Part shown: piece by piece, positions 1-11,005 of the stretch
How positions within the stretch are numbered: the first letter of the stretch is position 1
How the letters are laid out: every line of letters begins with the position of its first letter
DNA from: Rhynchosporium graminicola
Taxonomy: Eukaryota; Ascomycota; Leotiomycetes; Helotiales; Ploettnerulaceae
Length of the DNA: 64,000 nucleotides
Assembly (NCBI GenBank): GCA_900074885.1
Contig: FJUW01000053.1
Span: forward strand, 256,250 to 320,249
Reading direction: 5' to 3'
Program-made: the position numbers and the translations under genes
Notes under the pieces: generated by a model
The model's input: only the letters and a program-made list of their open reading frames with translations
Database searches by the model: none
Told to the model about the DNA's origin: nothing

Positions 1-1392
1 GTAGCGTTGATTGTTGGACGAGCTATTCAGGGACTTGGCAGCGCTGGTATTCTCACCGGTAGCTTCGTCGTCGTTTCCCATGCCGTGCCGCTTGAGAAGC
101 GGCCTCTCTTGACGGCTGTTGTGGGCCTCATGTAAGTTCTCTAGCCTCACAATTGTAGCCAGATGATTGAAACTGACTTCTTCAGGTTCGGTGTTGGAGC
201 AACAGCTGGTCCTCTGCTAGGTGGTGTCTTCACCGATCTAGTAACGTGGCGTTGGTGTTTTTATGTTAATCTACCTGTTGGAAGTATCACATTTATCTCG
301 ATGGTATTCTTCTTCCATCCACCAAACAAGCATGCTTTCATGGGAAAGTCGATATGGTACCGCGCCCTCGAATTAGACTTGACCGGTAATGCGATCCTGC
401 TTGGCGCAGCTGTCATGCTCTTCCTTGCGCTGCAATATACCGAAGAACGAGTACCATGGAGCGATGTCAGGGTCATCGGCCTGCTGACTGGATCTGGATG
501 CACGTTCATCACGTTCGCTGTTTGGCAGTGGTGGAAAGCCGATGGCGCGCTCATGCCACCCCGAATCTTGAAGCAGAGAACTGTCGCGGCTTCATGTGCC
601 GCAGCTTTTTTCATCTACTCGGCAATCCTGATTCATACTTTCTACCTACCGATGTGGTTCCAAGCCATTAAGAACTACTCGGCCATTCGTTCTGGAGTCA
701 ACATGATCCCCTACGTGCTCGCCAACGCCATATTTTCCGTCCTAGCTGGTATCTTTGTTTCGAAGAACGGATACTTCACTGTACCAGCCATAGTCGGAAT
801 GGTAATTGGAACTGTCGGTGCAGGCTTCCTCAGTACGATTAGCCATCGTACTTCCTCATCAATGTGGATGGGCTACGAAATCCTCGCTTCGGCCGGAATC
901 GGTATGGCAATCCAGCAAGGTTTCACAGCAGTCCAAATTGTCCTCCCTCTGGAAGAAGTAGCCATCGGCACCGCAGCTGTCGTAGCATTCCAGTCACTTG
1001 GCGGTGCGATCTTCGTCTCCGTCGGCAACACGATTCTGCAAAATACGCTCAGCTCAGCACACATTCCCGGCGTGGATATCCAAGCCGTGATCGATGCGGG
1101 TGCGAAGAATTTCAGGAGCGTGGTTCCGCCGGAGCATCTACCGCAACTGTTGGAGGTATACAATGATGCGTTAAGAAAGGTGTTTACGGCTGCTATCCCC
1201 TTGGCGGGATTGGCTGTTGTGGCTTGCTGCTTTTTGGAGTGGAGGAATGTGAAGGATCAGAGTAAAAAGGATTTGGAGAGTCTGGCGAAGGCGAGGGGCG
1301 AGAGGGAGGAGATTGAGAAGGCGATTATGGAGATGCATAGGTATAAAAATAGTGTAGGTGATGATACAAGGGGATACAGCTCAGGTGAGTGA
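1..1392 (+). CDS. MFS multidrug/toxin-efflux-type transporter (DHA, 14-TM type), 5' end outside window
   Basis: This is the C-terminal 445 codons of a plasma-membrane proton antiporter of the major facilitator superfamily, the type that exports drugs or fungal metabolites. Exons are 1..131 and 186..1392. The 54-nt intron has donor GTAAGT and acceptor TTCAG, and joining restores codon ATG. The first exon reads [12 protein letters not shown] (TM4 region). After the junction comes [14 protein letters not shown], the antiporter motif C of TM5, then [12 protein letters not shown], which is diagnostic of the 14-TM DHA family. Further hydrophobic segments run to about nt 1240, followed by a charged cytoplasmic tail. 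About 100-150 N-terminal residues lie outside the window. No inactivating lesion is seen in the visible part. The neighbouring P450 and acyltransferase relics suggest a metabolite-export role, but the substrate cannot be read from sequence. Confidence 0.9.
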
Positions 1393-2498
1393 TTTTGGGG
1401 ACGGTTGTATTGTTGGTTACTGGTTTCAAGGAGTAAGGCAAGGAAGGCGATTTGGCGTTTGATAGCAAGCGTCTTCCTCTACTTGGGCACATTTTCGCGT
1501 TTGTCTGTGTCAAGTGTATCATGGTTTGTCCAACTCGCATTATATATTCTATAAATTATCAAGAATTTGGCAACGATATGCGAATCTTTTCAACAGCTCC
1601 GAATCTGCAGATGCGCGCTTGTCTAATCTTCAGCTGGTGATATGTCCAATCTTCCACTCAGACATCAACGACATAGATAATCGAGAGCCATACATGATGA
1701 GTTGAAAGAGCGCCGATGTCTCAGCATATCTTATTCGCCAAGCGGAGACCATTTCGTTAAATCCTTACAATTGCATACGAATACCTAGGAGAGAGACAGA
1801 AATATGCCCATAAAACATTCCTTCCCAACATCCACGCAGTGACGTGCCAGGAATCCTAGGAGTATTCAAACTAAACTCGGAGACTACTCTGTCCGAATCT
1901 AGGACCGCCGTGCGGACTTACACTGCACCCAGAATCTTGGGTCTAAGCGGTCAAACTAGTCGTAGAAAGTTTGTGTAGTTGCCTTTCTACGTTAATCGCT
2001 TAATTAAGCATTGTTCATTCGCCGGTGTCTACCTATTACGGTATTTACCTAGTTTGAAGGAGGTGGGTCGACTACTTAGCCTCGCAACGCGTTGCTCTGC
2101 AGTACTTACCGTTGTGGACGGAGATTACTAGTCTCTCATGGCCTCGGATATTATGATGATGATTGATGGCAGATCGGAACCCAGTCATCCCGCAGATTAA
2201 ACAGTCGAGGGATTTTTGTCTCTTGGCTGGTGATGATGATGGTTATCTGAGAGGGAGTCCGTGACAGGAATCTAGATGTCCAAGATCTAGACGTCAAGAT
2301 ACGGAATGAGGGAGATGAATTTATGGGGTCGCGCAGCACATGTAAACGCACGGGAACTTTGACATGTGTTTATTGAGAGATATATGTGACGAAGGGTTGG
2401 AAAAAAGAGAAGCAGGACGAAAGGTAGATTTGGAAATTGAGACAGTTTTACATATGAAGGAAACATTAATTCTCGGTGTCGTTAATTATCTATGTTGT
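1393..2498. other. Intergenic, no gene seen
   Basis: About 1.1 kb between the tail of the MFS gene and the tail of the P450, which converge here. Only short, composition-driven open frames occur. I see no RNA gene or repeat. It probably holds the two 3' untranslated regions. Confidence 0.5.
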
Positions 2499-4127
2499 CT
2501 ATACCGAATTGTTCACGCTCGCTTCATGCAACCTAACCTTAACACCTCTTCCACTCCTGTTCGAAAAAATATACTGAAAGAACACCTCCTCAGAATCTAC
2601 GCTCTCCAAACCATCAAATCTCTGTAAAAACCTAACAACCACATACGCCGTCTCCGTCAGCGCAAACTGCTGACCGATACACTTCCTCCTTCCCGCGCCA
2701 AAAGGCAGGAATTCGAATCCACTATTTTTCTCTTCCCATCTCTCCGGCTTGAATTCCTTCACGTCAGGACCCCATAGATCTTCTCTTTGCTGCATGGCGT
2801 AGTTCGCCATCAAGATGCGCATTCCTTTCGGTACGAATATCGGCTGTGATCCATCCGGTCCACCACCCCGAGGGAGCATAGTGGCAGAAGTTGCGAAGCG
2901 CTCGTTGACTGGCACGACTGCTGCGACGCGTAGAACCTCTTGAATGACGTGGTTGAGATACTCGCAGCTTTTCAATTTTTGGAAAGAGATTTCGCCGGTG
3001 CGATCATTTCCGAAATCTTGAAGGATTATAGATCTGAGTTTTGTGAAGACGCGGTTGTGCCGAGCTAAGTGGTAGAACACCCAGCCCAGCAAAGCACCTG
3101 TCGTATCACGGCCTGCATTCAGGAGTTGCAGAGTTTCGTTTCGTAGCTCTAGCGGATTCTGTGTGTAATTCGCCAACTCATCGAGGAGGAAGAACCGGTT
3201 CGGCTTTGAAGATTCGCTTTCGAACTTTGAAGATGGAGGTGCGTTGAGCCGAAATTTTACGAGCTCGTCTACAAAGCGATGGACTTCGTTGCAATGTCGG
3301 GTAAAGCCTGCAGATCGGATCAAACGGTTCCATTTTCCAAATAGGCCTTTGGTGTAGAGCCACGATTTCCCGGCCTCGAGATGATATGCGAAGTGTTTCT
3401 GGTTCTCAACTCCATCGGCGGTATTTGAGAGCGCTTGTGAGTTGACGGAGCGGCCGTAAAGAAATTCTGTCGCAACATCCATAGTGAGGTTTAAGAAGAG
3501 AGGTGCGAGGTCGAGAGAATTTGTCCATCCATCCGTGTGCGCTTTGAGGTGTGGTAAATTCAGTAATGACTGGACATGTTCTTCTTCGAGGTCGAGATCT
3601 GAGATTTGGTCGCGGGAAAACTATTTGGCAAATAAGCTCTGCTCTGAGACTGTATATTCAGAGTTGAGATGAGTAATCACCTGTGGTCGTAGTAGCTGAC
3701 GAGAATGCTTCCAAGCATCACCTTGAGCCGTAAAAATACCATCTCCCAGTAACGGCGACCAAATATCCTTTTGATAAGGACTAATCTCGAAGTCTTGCGA
3801 GTTGGTCTGAAATATTGCTCTAGCATTCTCCGGGTCGCGCGTCACAAGCAACTCATAATCCAGCGCCGAAGCCCGAAATGTATGTACCCCATATCCTACT
3901 TCATCGAACTTTTCCATAAACTATTGAGGGGCTCGCCCTTCCTTGTTTGCACGTGAAACTTCAGATAGTCTCCCAAGTCCGAATAATCCTTTTCGAGGTA
4001 GGCTGGGAGGGTCTTGACATTCTCGAAGCCGAGATTCTTTGGCATGTTTTCGCTTGGAAATGAAATTTGTGATTCGCCAGTAAATAAATGAAGCAGCTGT
4101 CAAAAGAAGTAATAACGTGAAAGACAT
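2499..4127 (-). pseudogene. Cytochrome P450, CYP52/alkane-hydroxylase-like, with one in-frame stop codon
   Basis: This is a heme monooxygenase of the ER membrane, related to CYP52-type fatty-acid/alkane hydroxylases. Exons are 4127..3681 and 3620..2499; the 60-nt intron joins RPQ to FSRDQ. Visible elements are an N-terminal anchor (start chosen at MSFTLLLLL), the I-helix AGRDTTG, the K-helix region EVLR, and the heme loop FLPFGAGRRKCIG with its ligand Cys codon at 2681..2679. Total length is about 522 codons, normal for the family. The codon at 3923..3921 is TAG, inside an otherwise continuous stretch (KEGRAPQ, stop, FMEKFDEVG). A 39-nt in-frame intron could remove it, but that is shorter than the neighbouring introns and would delete conserved residues. 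I therefore favour a recent nonsense mutation. A sequencing error or polymorphism cannot be excluded. It is divergent from the next gene. Confidence 0.8.
3921..3923 (-). other. Premature TAG in the P450 reading frame
   Basis: The frame before and after this codon is the same and both sides align with P450 N-terminal sequence. The codon lies between the proline-rich hinge region and the first conserved block, so a truncated product would lack the entire catalytic domain. Confidence 0.75.
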
Positions 4128-4154
4128 CGTGACACAGGGAATGTCCTCGCTCAA

Positions 4155-5101
4155 ATGTCAGAATTGGATATGAAGTTAGGGAATAATCGTTCTGTTCGTA
4201 AAACTGGTCATTGGCACCTCAACCAACTTTCAGATTATTCCTTGAACCACCTAGGTGATACAGGATCCTTGCAAAAGATTCCTGCAGAGCCCGGCCGATC
4301 TACAAATGCAAGGGCAGATAAACTGATCATCAACCTATCAGACCAGCCTAACCAATCTCTGAATATAAATCATAGACTTGCTAGTTAGGAGTCCACTAGA
4401 TGTCGTGCACATGCATTAGCTGGGAATTTGCACACTTAATAGCAGATCTTTGCAGAGTCTTGTGGATCTGCAAAAGCCTTGCTAGGATAGTGTTCGCACT
4501 CTGCAAGGTTGTCGAGATATCTACCCTTCCCGAAAATAAGTCCACGTGTGATATACTAAGTCGAAAGCATAATGATTTTCTGTATCTGTTTATAGAAAGA
4601 CTCCCACCGAAATAGTTATGAAGGTAAGTCTCGACTTGTTTTCAGGGGCTCGAAGCTTACCTCACCACGTAGAATAAGAAAGTTTTACGCTAAGAGTTTA
4701 GTATCGGCTGCTGAGCTGCTCTGAACTTTGACAACAACATCTTCCGCAGCCTCGGAAGGAGCATCGGTTGAAGCTCTGCACAGACAAAGATATTTCCTAA
4801 CTATGAAGGGATAGGCAATATTTCTCCTTTCGATCGACTCTATGACCTCGCAGGGTTAAAAGATCGGTGGATGGAGTAGGAGTTGTAGTTCCAGGTGACG
4901 ATCTCGGGATCCTGATGCAGGGTTGTGTCAATAGCATCTTCTGACATGCCTAGTATAAGTGAAGACCTCCAACTGGAAAATTGGGACCGCTGTATCAGTG
5001 CCAGGAAAGCAAAATTGTAAGCGATTCATGTTTGTAACTCGAGCCTCTGTGTCTGGTGAATATCGATACGAAATTCTGGAATCTGGTGTATCTGATTATC
5101 C
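4155..5101. promoter_or_regulatory. Shared upstream region of divergent P450 and acyltransferase genes
   Basis: About 0.95 kb separates the starts of two divergently oriented genes, so it should contain both promoters. I see no confident TATA box or binding-site array. The short open frames in it have no recognisable features. Confidence 0.4.
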
Positions 5102-6484
5102 ATGTTCTGGCTCAAAATAGGTTCCAACTCAATCTTCCCCCATCAGCTCTCACCAGTAGACTATCTCTCTCTACGTATCCACGTCCCTAAACTCCTCTAC
5201 TTCGCCTCAGATACCACTCCCGCAGAAATCGAAGCCACATTTCGCGATGGCCTCGCCCGTAGTATCGCAGCCCTGCCCCTCCTCGGAGGTTCAGTCGGCA
5301 TATTGGACAATGCTTCACAAAAGGGAACTCTGGCAGTCCAAGCTCCTGAATTTACAGCGGCACAGATTCTGTCTGTCAGAGATGTAAGAGAGCATTATGG
5401 TTTCGGCGATATCAAGGCGAAACATTTTCCTCCTGATGCTATCAACATCGATGAGTTCATGGGAATAGTTGCTAAAGAACCCCAACGTGTGTTTCATGCT
5501 CAGGCTAACCTCATTCGTAGAGGGGTAGTTCTCGTTATTGCCATTCATCATTGTGTCGTAGACGAGACTGGGATTTTTGACGTCGTGAGACTCTGGGCTG
5601 GCTGTTGTAATGGCTCCGATGAATCCAGAATTGTGAAGCCTGAATGGACGGATCGGTCACTGCTGATGATAGGAGAGGGAGCTGGGAAGCTGGAGGATCA
5701 TCCCGAATACACTTTATTACCAGCCGAGAAATCGGCTACAAATGATACCAAAACTGCAGAATATATCTCGAAAGCTTCAGATATGGGTTCCTTAGCTATA
5801 TTGTTCTTTTCTTATGAGTCGTTAGCGAGATTGAAGATCGCAGCTGGAGCTAGAGATGGAGATTGGATCTCGACTAATAACGCGATATGTGCTCTGATAT
5901 AGAGCCGTGTCACAAAAGCCCGTCAAGAAACAGGGATAGGGGGAATCCCTTACTCGATGTTCAACATGGTCGTCAATAGGCGTAGTCGAATGAAGCCTCC
6001 TGTTTCGGAAGAGTATATGGGCAATATCGTTTTCGTCTCCAAAGCTTTCCAAACTACAGACACATTGGTCGCCACTGTCAACCTCTCAGGTATCGCTGCT
6101 ACTCTCCGGAAATCTGTACAGGAAATCGATGATCAAGCTATCAAGGATAAGATCAAAGCCGTTGCCTCAGTAAACGATATCGGTGGTCTTACACCAGTTG
6201 GATATAATTCTCATGGAAGACATCTGGGGTGTACGTCTTAGGCTAGCCAGAGCTATTACTCCCTTGATTGGGGCAAGACTCTTAGCGGTAGATATGAGAG
6301 GGTGAGGTGGAGGAATAAGATCAGTGATGGGATTTTCGTTGTTTTTCCAAGGATTATAGAGGGATCTGGGGAGGAGAAAAGTGGAGGCTTGGAGGTTTTT
6401 TTGGGATTAGGAAGGGAGCAGCTTCAATGCTTGAAGAAGGATGATATGATGGGAGAGTATGTCGAGTGGAGATATGTTCAGTAG
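5102..6484 (+). pseudogene. BAHD-like acyltransferase (trichothecene 3-O-acetyltransferase-like family), two in-frame stops
   Basis: The family transfers an acyl group from acyl-CoA to a hydroxyl of a small metabolite in the cytosol. One frame runs from ATG at 5102 to TAG at 6482-6484 (461 codons, the usual length) and is interrupted only by TAG at 5900-5902 and at 6239-6241. The catalytic HHxxxD motif is present (His codons 5546 and 5549, Asp 5561). The segment around FNMVVNRRSR and the SLDWG-type segment near the second stop are characteristic of the TRI101-like clade. Both stops fall where the family has Trp, in the contexts CALI-stop and CTS-stop-ASQSYY, so each is explained by one TGG-to-TAG change. 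There are no frameshifts, so inactivation looks recent. It could also be a sequencing artefact, but two identical events make that less likely. Confidence 0.85.
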
Positions 6485-9400
6485 GAGACTTATGTATTGA
6501 TAAAGCCGTAGGATTCTTTCTTAATATGATCATGATTACATGGGATCTGTTTCGGTGGGTGCGAGGGTGTTCAACATACAAGTTGAAAGACACAAAGAGT
6601 GGAGCTGACGTGGTATGACTTGAGCCTGGTACTGACATGGATAGGAGAAAGGATTCTGTAGTCGCAAGAATCAAAACAATGTGTCTCGAATCTAGATTTG
6701 TAAAGAAAATCGAGTCTCCAGCTTTATCCTTTTGGTTTAGAGCAACCTTAGCCCTAACAGTAACTGCTCATTGCCCAATAAGACTCTCTGGTATCTTCTT
6801 CATCATCCTTATTTTCGTATCAAATCCGCAGTTGCAGTATTGAGTTGAATGCTATTCAAAAAATGAGCGTAGTACCCGGGCGAAGTAATTTCTGAGGTGA
6901 TGACACTTCTCAAGAAAACTTAAAGTAGTTTTAGAATCAGTAATTGGAGTATCTCTCATCGAGCACGAAAGCTTCGCGTTATCAAGTAAGGCAAGAAAAG
7001 AAGGGGAAGAAGTCGAAGAAGCAGAAGAAAAAGAAAAATTGAGTCTGTTTGTTGACTGAGAAGTTCATAAATAGTACAGTAGCAGAAGAAACTGTTGCGT
7101 TCAAAGGGTACTAAACGCCGAAGTTATTCCAGTACCAAACCCCAGATACATCGCGTGTCACCTATCCGGCCCAATGTGAGCTTCGAGTTATGTTGATGAT
7201 AATTATGATGCTAGTTTGTCTAGCATAGACTGGCTCCTTGTGTAACAGACGACCACTAATATGAGACTTCCCGACTCGTATTTGATCAGGGCTCCAGCCA
7301 CTTTTTAAGCATTTTCTGACGGGCAGTAGGCCTTTACATATTCAGGGAACTTCCGAATCGAGTACTCGCAGAATCATGCAGACATGCTTAATGCAAGTAC
7401 GGGCCAGGAAGGGCCCAATAGACATCCCATCGATTGGGTTTCTGCTTGGATTAAGAGTTGACCTTATTGTACGCGTCGTGTCACCATATGCACTTTATGC
7501 CCCTCATCGTATCATAGGTGCTACCTGGTAACCGTATACATAAGATTCAGTTGCTCAATCTACTATGTCATTTGACTTCCTCCTCAGGACCTCAACAATT
7601 CCAGACCTCAACCCGCGGTTTTCATTACCTGCATTTGTACTCTGATACGCAGGCTTGCTCTCTTTTCTTCTTAGATTGTCTCTCACTTCAGGACTAGATT
7701 TGGTTATGACTCTTTGTTGATGTGCACACGCGAGGAGAGGTGATGAAATGCCTGAGAACGTATTTAGTTGACCATAAAGCGACTTGGATTTCTAGCAACC
7801 TGTAAGCTAAACTTCATCGCGCTGCCTTAAGTGCCACGGAAAAAGCTTAGAAACGTCTTGAAACAACTAACTGGATGATACTGGGAGTAGCATACGGTCG
7901 AACTGTCTTCGTGATACGTTACGATGGTACAGCGGTTAAGTATTGTCATAGAGCTAGCAGGGGGTCAGGTGGACTTACTACATATGGCAGAAACCAGGTC
8001 CAGAGAGAGCTAGGCAGAAACTACCCAAGTAGTAAAGGGGAAAGTCAGTGCGTTATAAAGATATTACGATTTACAGTAAAGTCTTCTAGTCCCCTGCTTA
8101 ACATTCAGTGCTGCTATCCCTTCCCTTTGAATAAGTTAAAAGGGAGAATAACTATCGCAAGGGCTTCTGGCCAATCTGGGGAACAGAATCTGTCAGAAAC
8201 TGAGAGTCTTCAGATGTGCGATATGTCCCGTTATTCGTTCGACAAGGGTCTACTACTGCTTTTTGCAGTCGTAGATTGGACCTCTGCATCTGTCTACTTT
8301 CCCTATATTCTGGGGTTTCAGTCGCTGGCTTGGATCATGTCCATCTTGGGAGAATCGAGTTTGAGGTTGCTATGGTCATGATTTTGTTCGGAAACCTATC
8401 ACTACGCTACTCTAGACAAGAATCCAACCCTTCTTTTGAGCATCGAGCTCGACCTGGTGTCGTGCCAGCTCAGTCTTCTATATATTTTCAAAGTCTCTAT
8501 GCATGGTGCCCAAGCTATGTGATATTGCCTCGCAGCCTCAAGCCTGAAGCGCCACCAGCTTGAACTTGCTTAGGTCCGGAATACCTTCTATCGGTTCCGA
8601 ACCTCTAAAGCTGGAAAAAAAATCGCATTCGAACTGATACGTATTTCCAAGGCTGCGGAACGTTGCATTCGTCCTGTTGATTGTGTGTTTGTGGTTGCCA
8701 TTACTCTGAGATGAACACCACGGATCTGAGCTCTCAAGATTACATATGGTTCTTAGATACTCAAGTAGCTAGCCAGGAGTCAGTCGAAATCTAACGCGCA
8801 AGGCTCTATCTCGGAAAACCTCAATGTATTTTTCGGCAATAGTGCAACTTGTGTTGAGTGATAGGAGCATTTGCGCTTGTGACAGGAAAGTGTTCATTGG
8901 TATCACGCTATGTTCTATGTACAGTCACGTAGTCTCATGCGAGTCGGATACAGATGTATTATCGTTTTAATGTTAGTTGTATGGTGGCTGTAGAACCAGG
9001 TAGTCGAGCCTCCGGAAGGGAGATATATGATTCCATCCAATAAACTTGTATGCAGTCGCTATTCAAAGCTCTCGAGACCCTATTCGGACCAGTACTTTCG
9101 ACGGGTGGCTCAGTCTTCGATGAACCGGCAGAACACACCATTAGTACTAGTTACAGTTCTTCAAATCCCGTAGACTCTGCTTGTACGGGTAATTATTGTA
9201 TTTGATTTTACCAAATTCGAGTAACTGTTGGATCTAACTGACAGGGGGTTTGTATGGAAAAGCGTGATCGAATTTTGCTTCCAAGGCCTAAAATAGCTAT
9301 AGGAAGTCTTTAGCTTACATAAACTACTGTAAAATGAGGTACTCAGCGACCTTTAGTATTATCTGTATTATACAGATTCTATCCTTCTCAATTAATTATG

Positions 9401-11005
9401 AGAAAATACTAGTCGCACCTGACTTTATACTATGATAAACAGTTATAAATTTTTGCCCACAATTTTGGACACCTAAAGTACTAAAGCGATTCAGTTGGGG
9501 TTCGAGCCTACCTTCGATCGGTAGTCGAGGTCTTGTTTTGACTATCAGACCTTAACCGCCCATCGAAAGCGCAGATTCGGACGCATGAAGTACGTTAGCC
9601 ACCCTATTTGATCCTTGATAACTGCACTTCAGATTACGACAACAACGAAAGGAGTTCAAAAGGTATGTTCATGCGAGATAGAATTCAAGTGAGCTTCATC
9701 TGAACTCTGGGATTGTCAGAGTCACTCTTATTGTTTTGATATCTGGCAAGAAATTACGGTCCCGTCCTGTCTCCTTAAGCTGATCCGATGAGATCTGATC
9801 TCATCCTTGAGACAGAAGTTGGCGTTTGGCAGCGCCATAGTATTTTTGCGAAAGCAGCCAGAGCAGCTTGTGAAACTGCAGTTTGATAGTACGACTCGCT
9901 GGTAAACCCCATTTGTTGACTTTTCCGACACTTTTATAAGCGAGTCGCGACACATGCCGAGGCTTCAAAGAAAGGCAACGAAATCTCCTGTCCTTTTTTT
10001 TTCCGCTTCAATTCTGTAATCCTGTTGGTACTAGACTATTTCCTCTGTGGTCCCTCAATGAAACCTTAATACGTCCAATATTGTTGATCGATCCGCAGTC
10101 CGAGCCCCTTTTTCGAAACTATTCTCGCTTATAACGCGGCTGATCTAGCTCGACGTGACGGGTGAGACATCGGAATTTTTCCTCATATCAAAGCTACGAG
10201 TACGGCGTTTACGACAAGATATAGTCAGATTAACACGCGAAATGCAAGTTTCCTTTCACTATGGCTGTATGTTCATACCACGACTCAGTACCTGTGTCTC
10301 CGTCCGTACTCTTCCATTCATGACCCCTGAATTCTGATGTGACGCTAAGATTGGGCCGCCCTGATAAGACCTCCCGATAGCAGCTGCGGCGTGGGCGTGA
10401 GACCTCGAATAAGTCTGTGGTTAAGGGTATCTCCAACGACAAAAGGAAAACTGTAGAAGATTGGTGAAAGACCTGTAGACTCACATCCATCCTATAAAAC
10501 CCCATTTGGTATTTCGAGATTTCCAGTAGATATTCTCCATTGATTATAGTTCTGCTGGCGGAACTGAAGCCGGACCCAGCCAGCCTCACAGATGCAGACG
10601 AGGCTTCAGGGGCTTGAAAGCAAATAATGGCCAGACCGGGGGACATAATCTGTGCGCAAAGATATTGCAAAACTACCAACGCAGACTTCTGATTTCGAGC
10701 CGGATTCGACAATCTTCACGATATCTGCAGACTCGCACTGGCTTCAATTGACATCCGCAAGATCTCTCCCTTCTGGTCTTCATTCATTGTGTTGGGGTTG
10801 TTGGACTCCCTCACCTACCGATCTACCTTCCATTAAATACGAGCACCACATCTACAAGGGGAGCAGTGCCTCAATTGCGAATACAATACACTGTACTCGA
10901 ATGCAGACGAAATTACGACCCGTGACGGCATTCCTCCTTATGATTCATCCTTCATAACAAAAGTCAATCTCGCGACCATCCGCCCCGCGACTCGCATCTC
11001 GAGCT
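6485..11005. other. Gene-poor stretch, about 4.5 kb
   Basis: No gene could be supported. The longest open frame (7875-8381, 168 codons, plus strand) has no recognisable domain and no coding-like neighbours. A GGTTCGAGCC string at about 9496 resembles a tRNA B box, but no cloverleaf forms around it. The last few hundred bases must include the promoter of the DOCK gene. Confidence 0.5.

Noticed and set aside
3921..3959. 39-nt in-frame intron that would remove the P450 stop
   Set aside because: Shorter than the other P450 intron (60 nt), weak donor, and it would delete residues that look conserved in the family. Kept as a minor alternative only.
7875..8381. 168-codon plus-strand frame with a faint kinase-like start
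   Set aside because: Only a few residues look kinase-like; no catalytic or DFG motif and no coding context.
9485..9560. tRNA-like GGTTCGAGCC B-box string
   Set aside because: No matching A box, acceptor stem or anticodon arm could be drawn around it.
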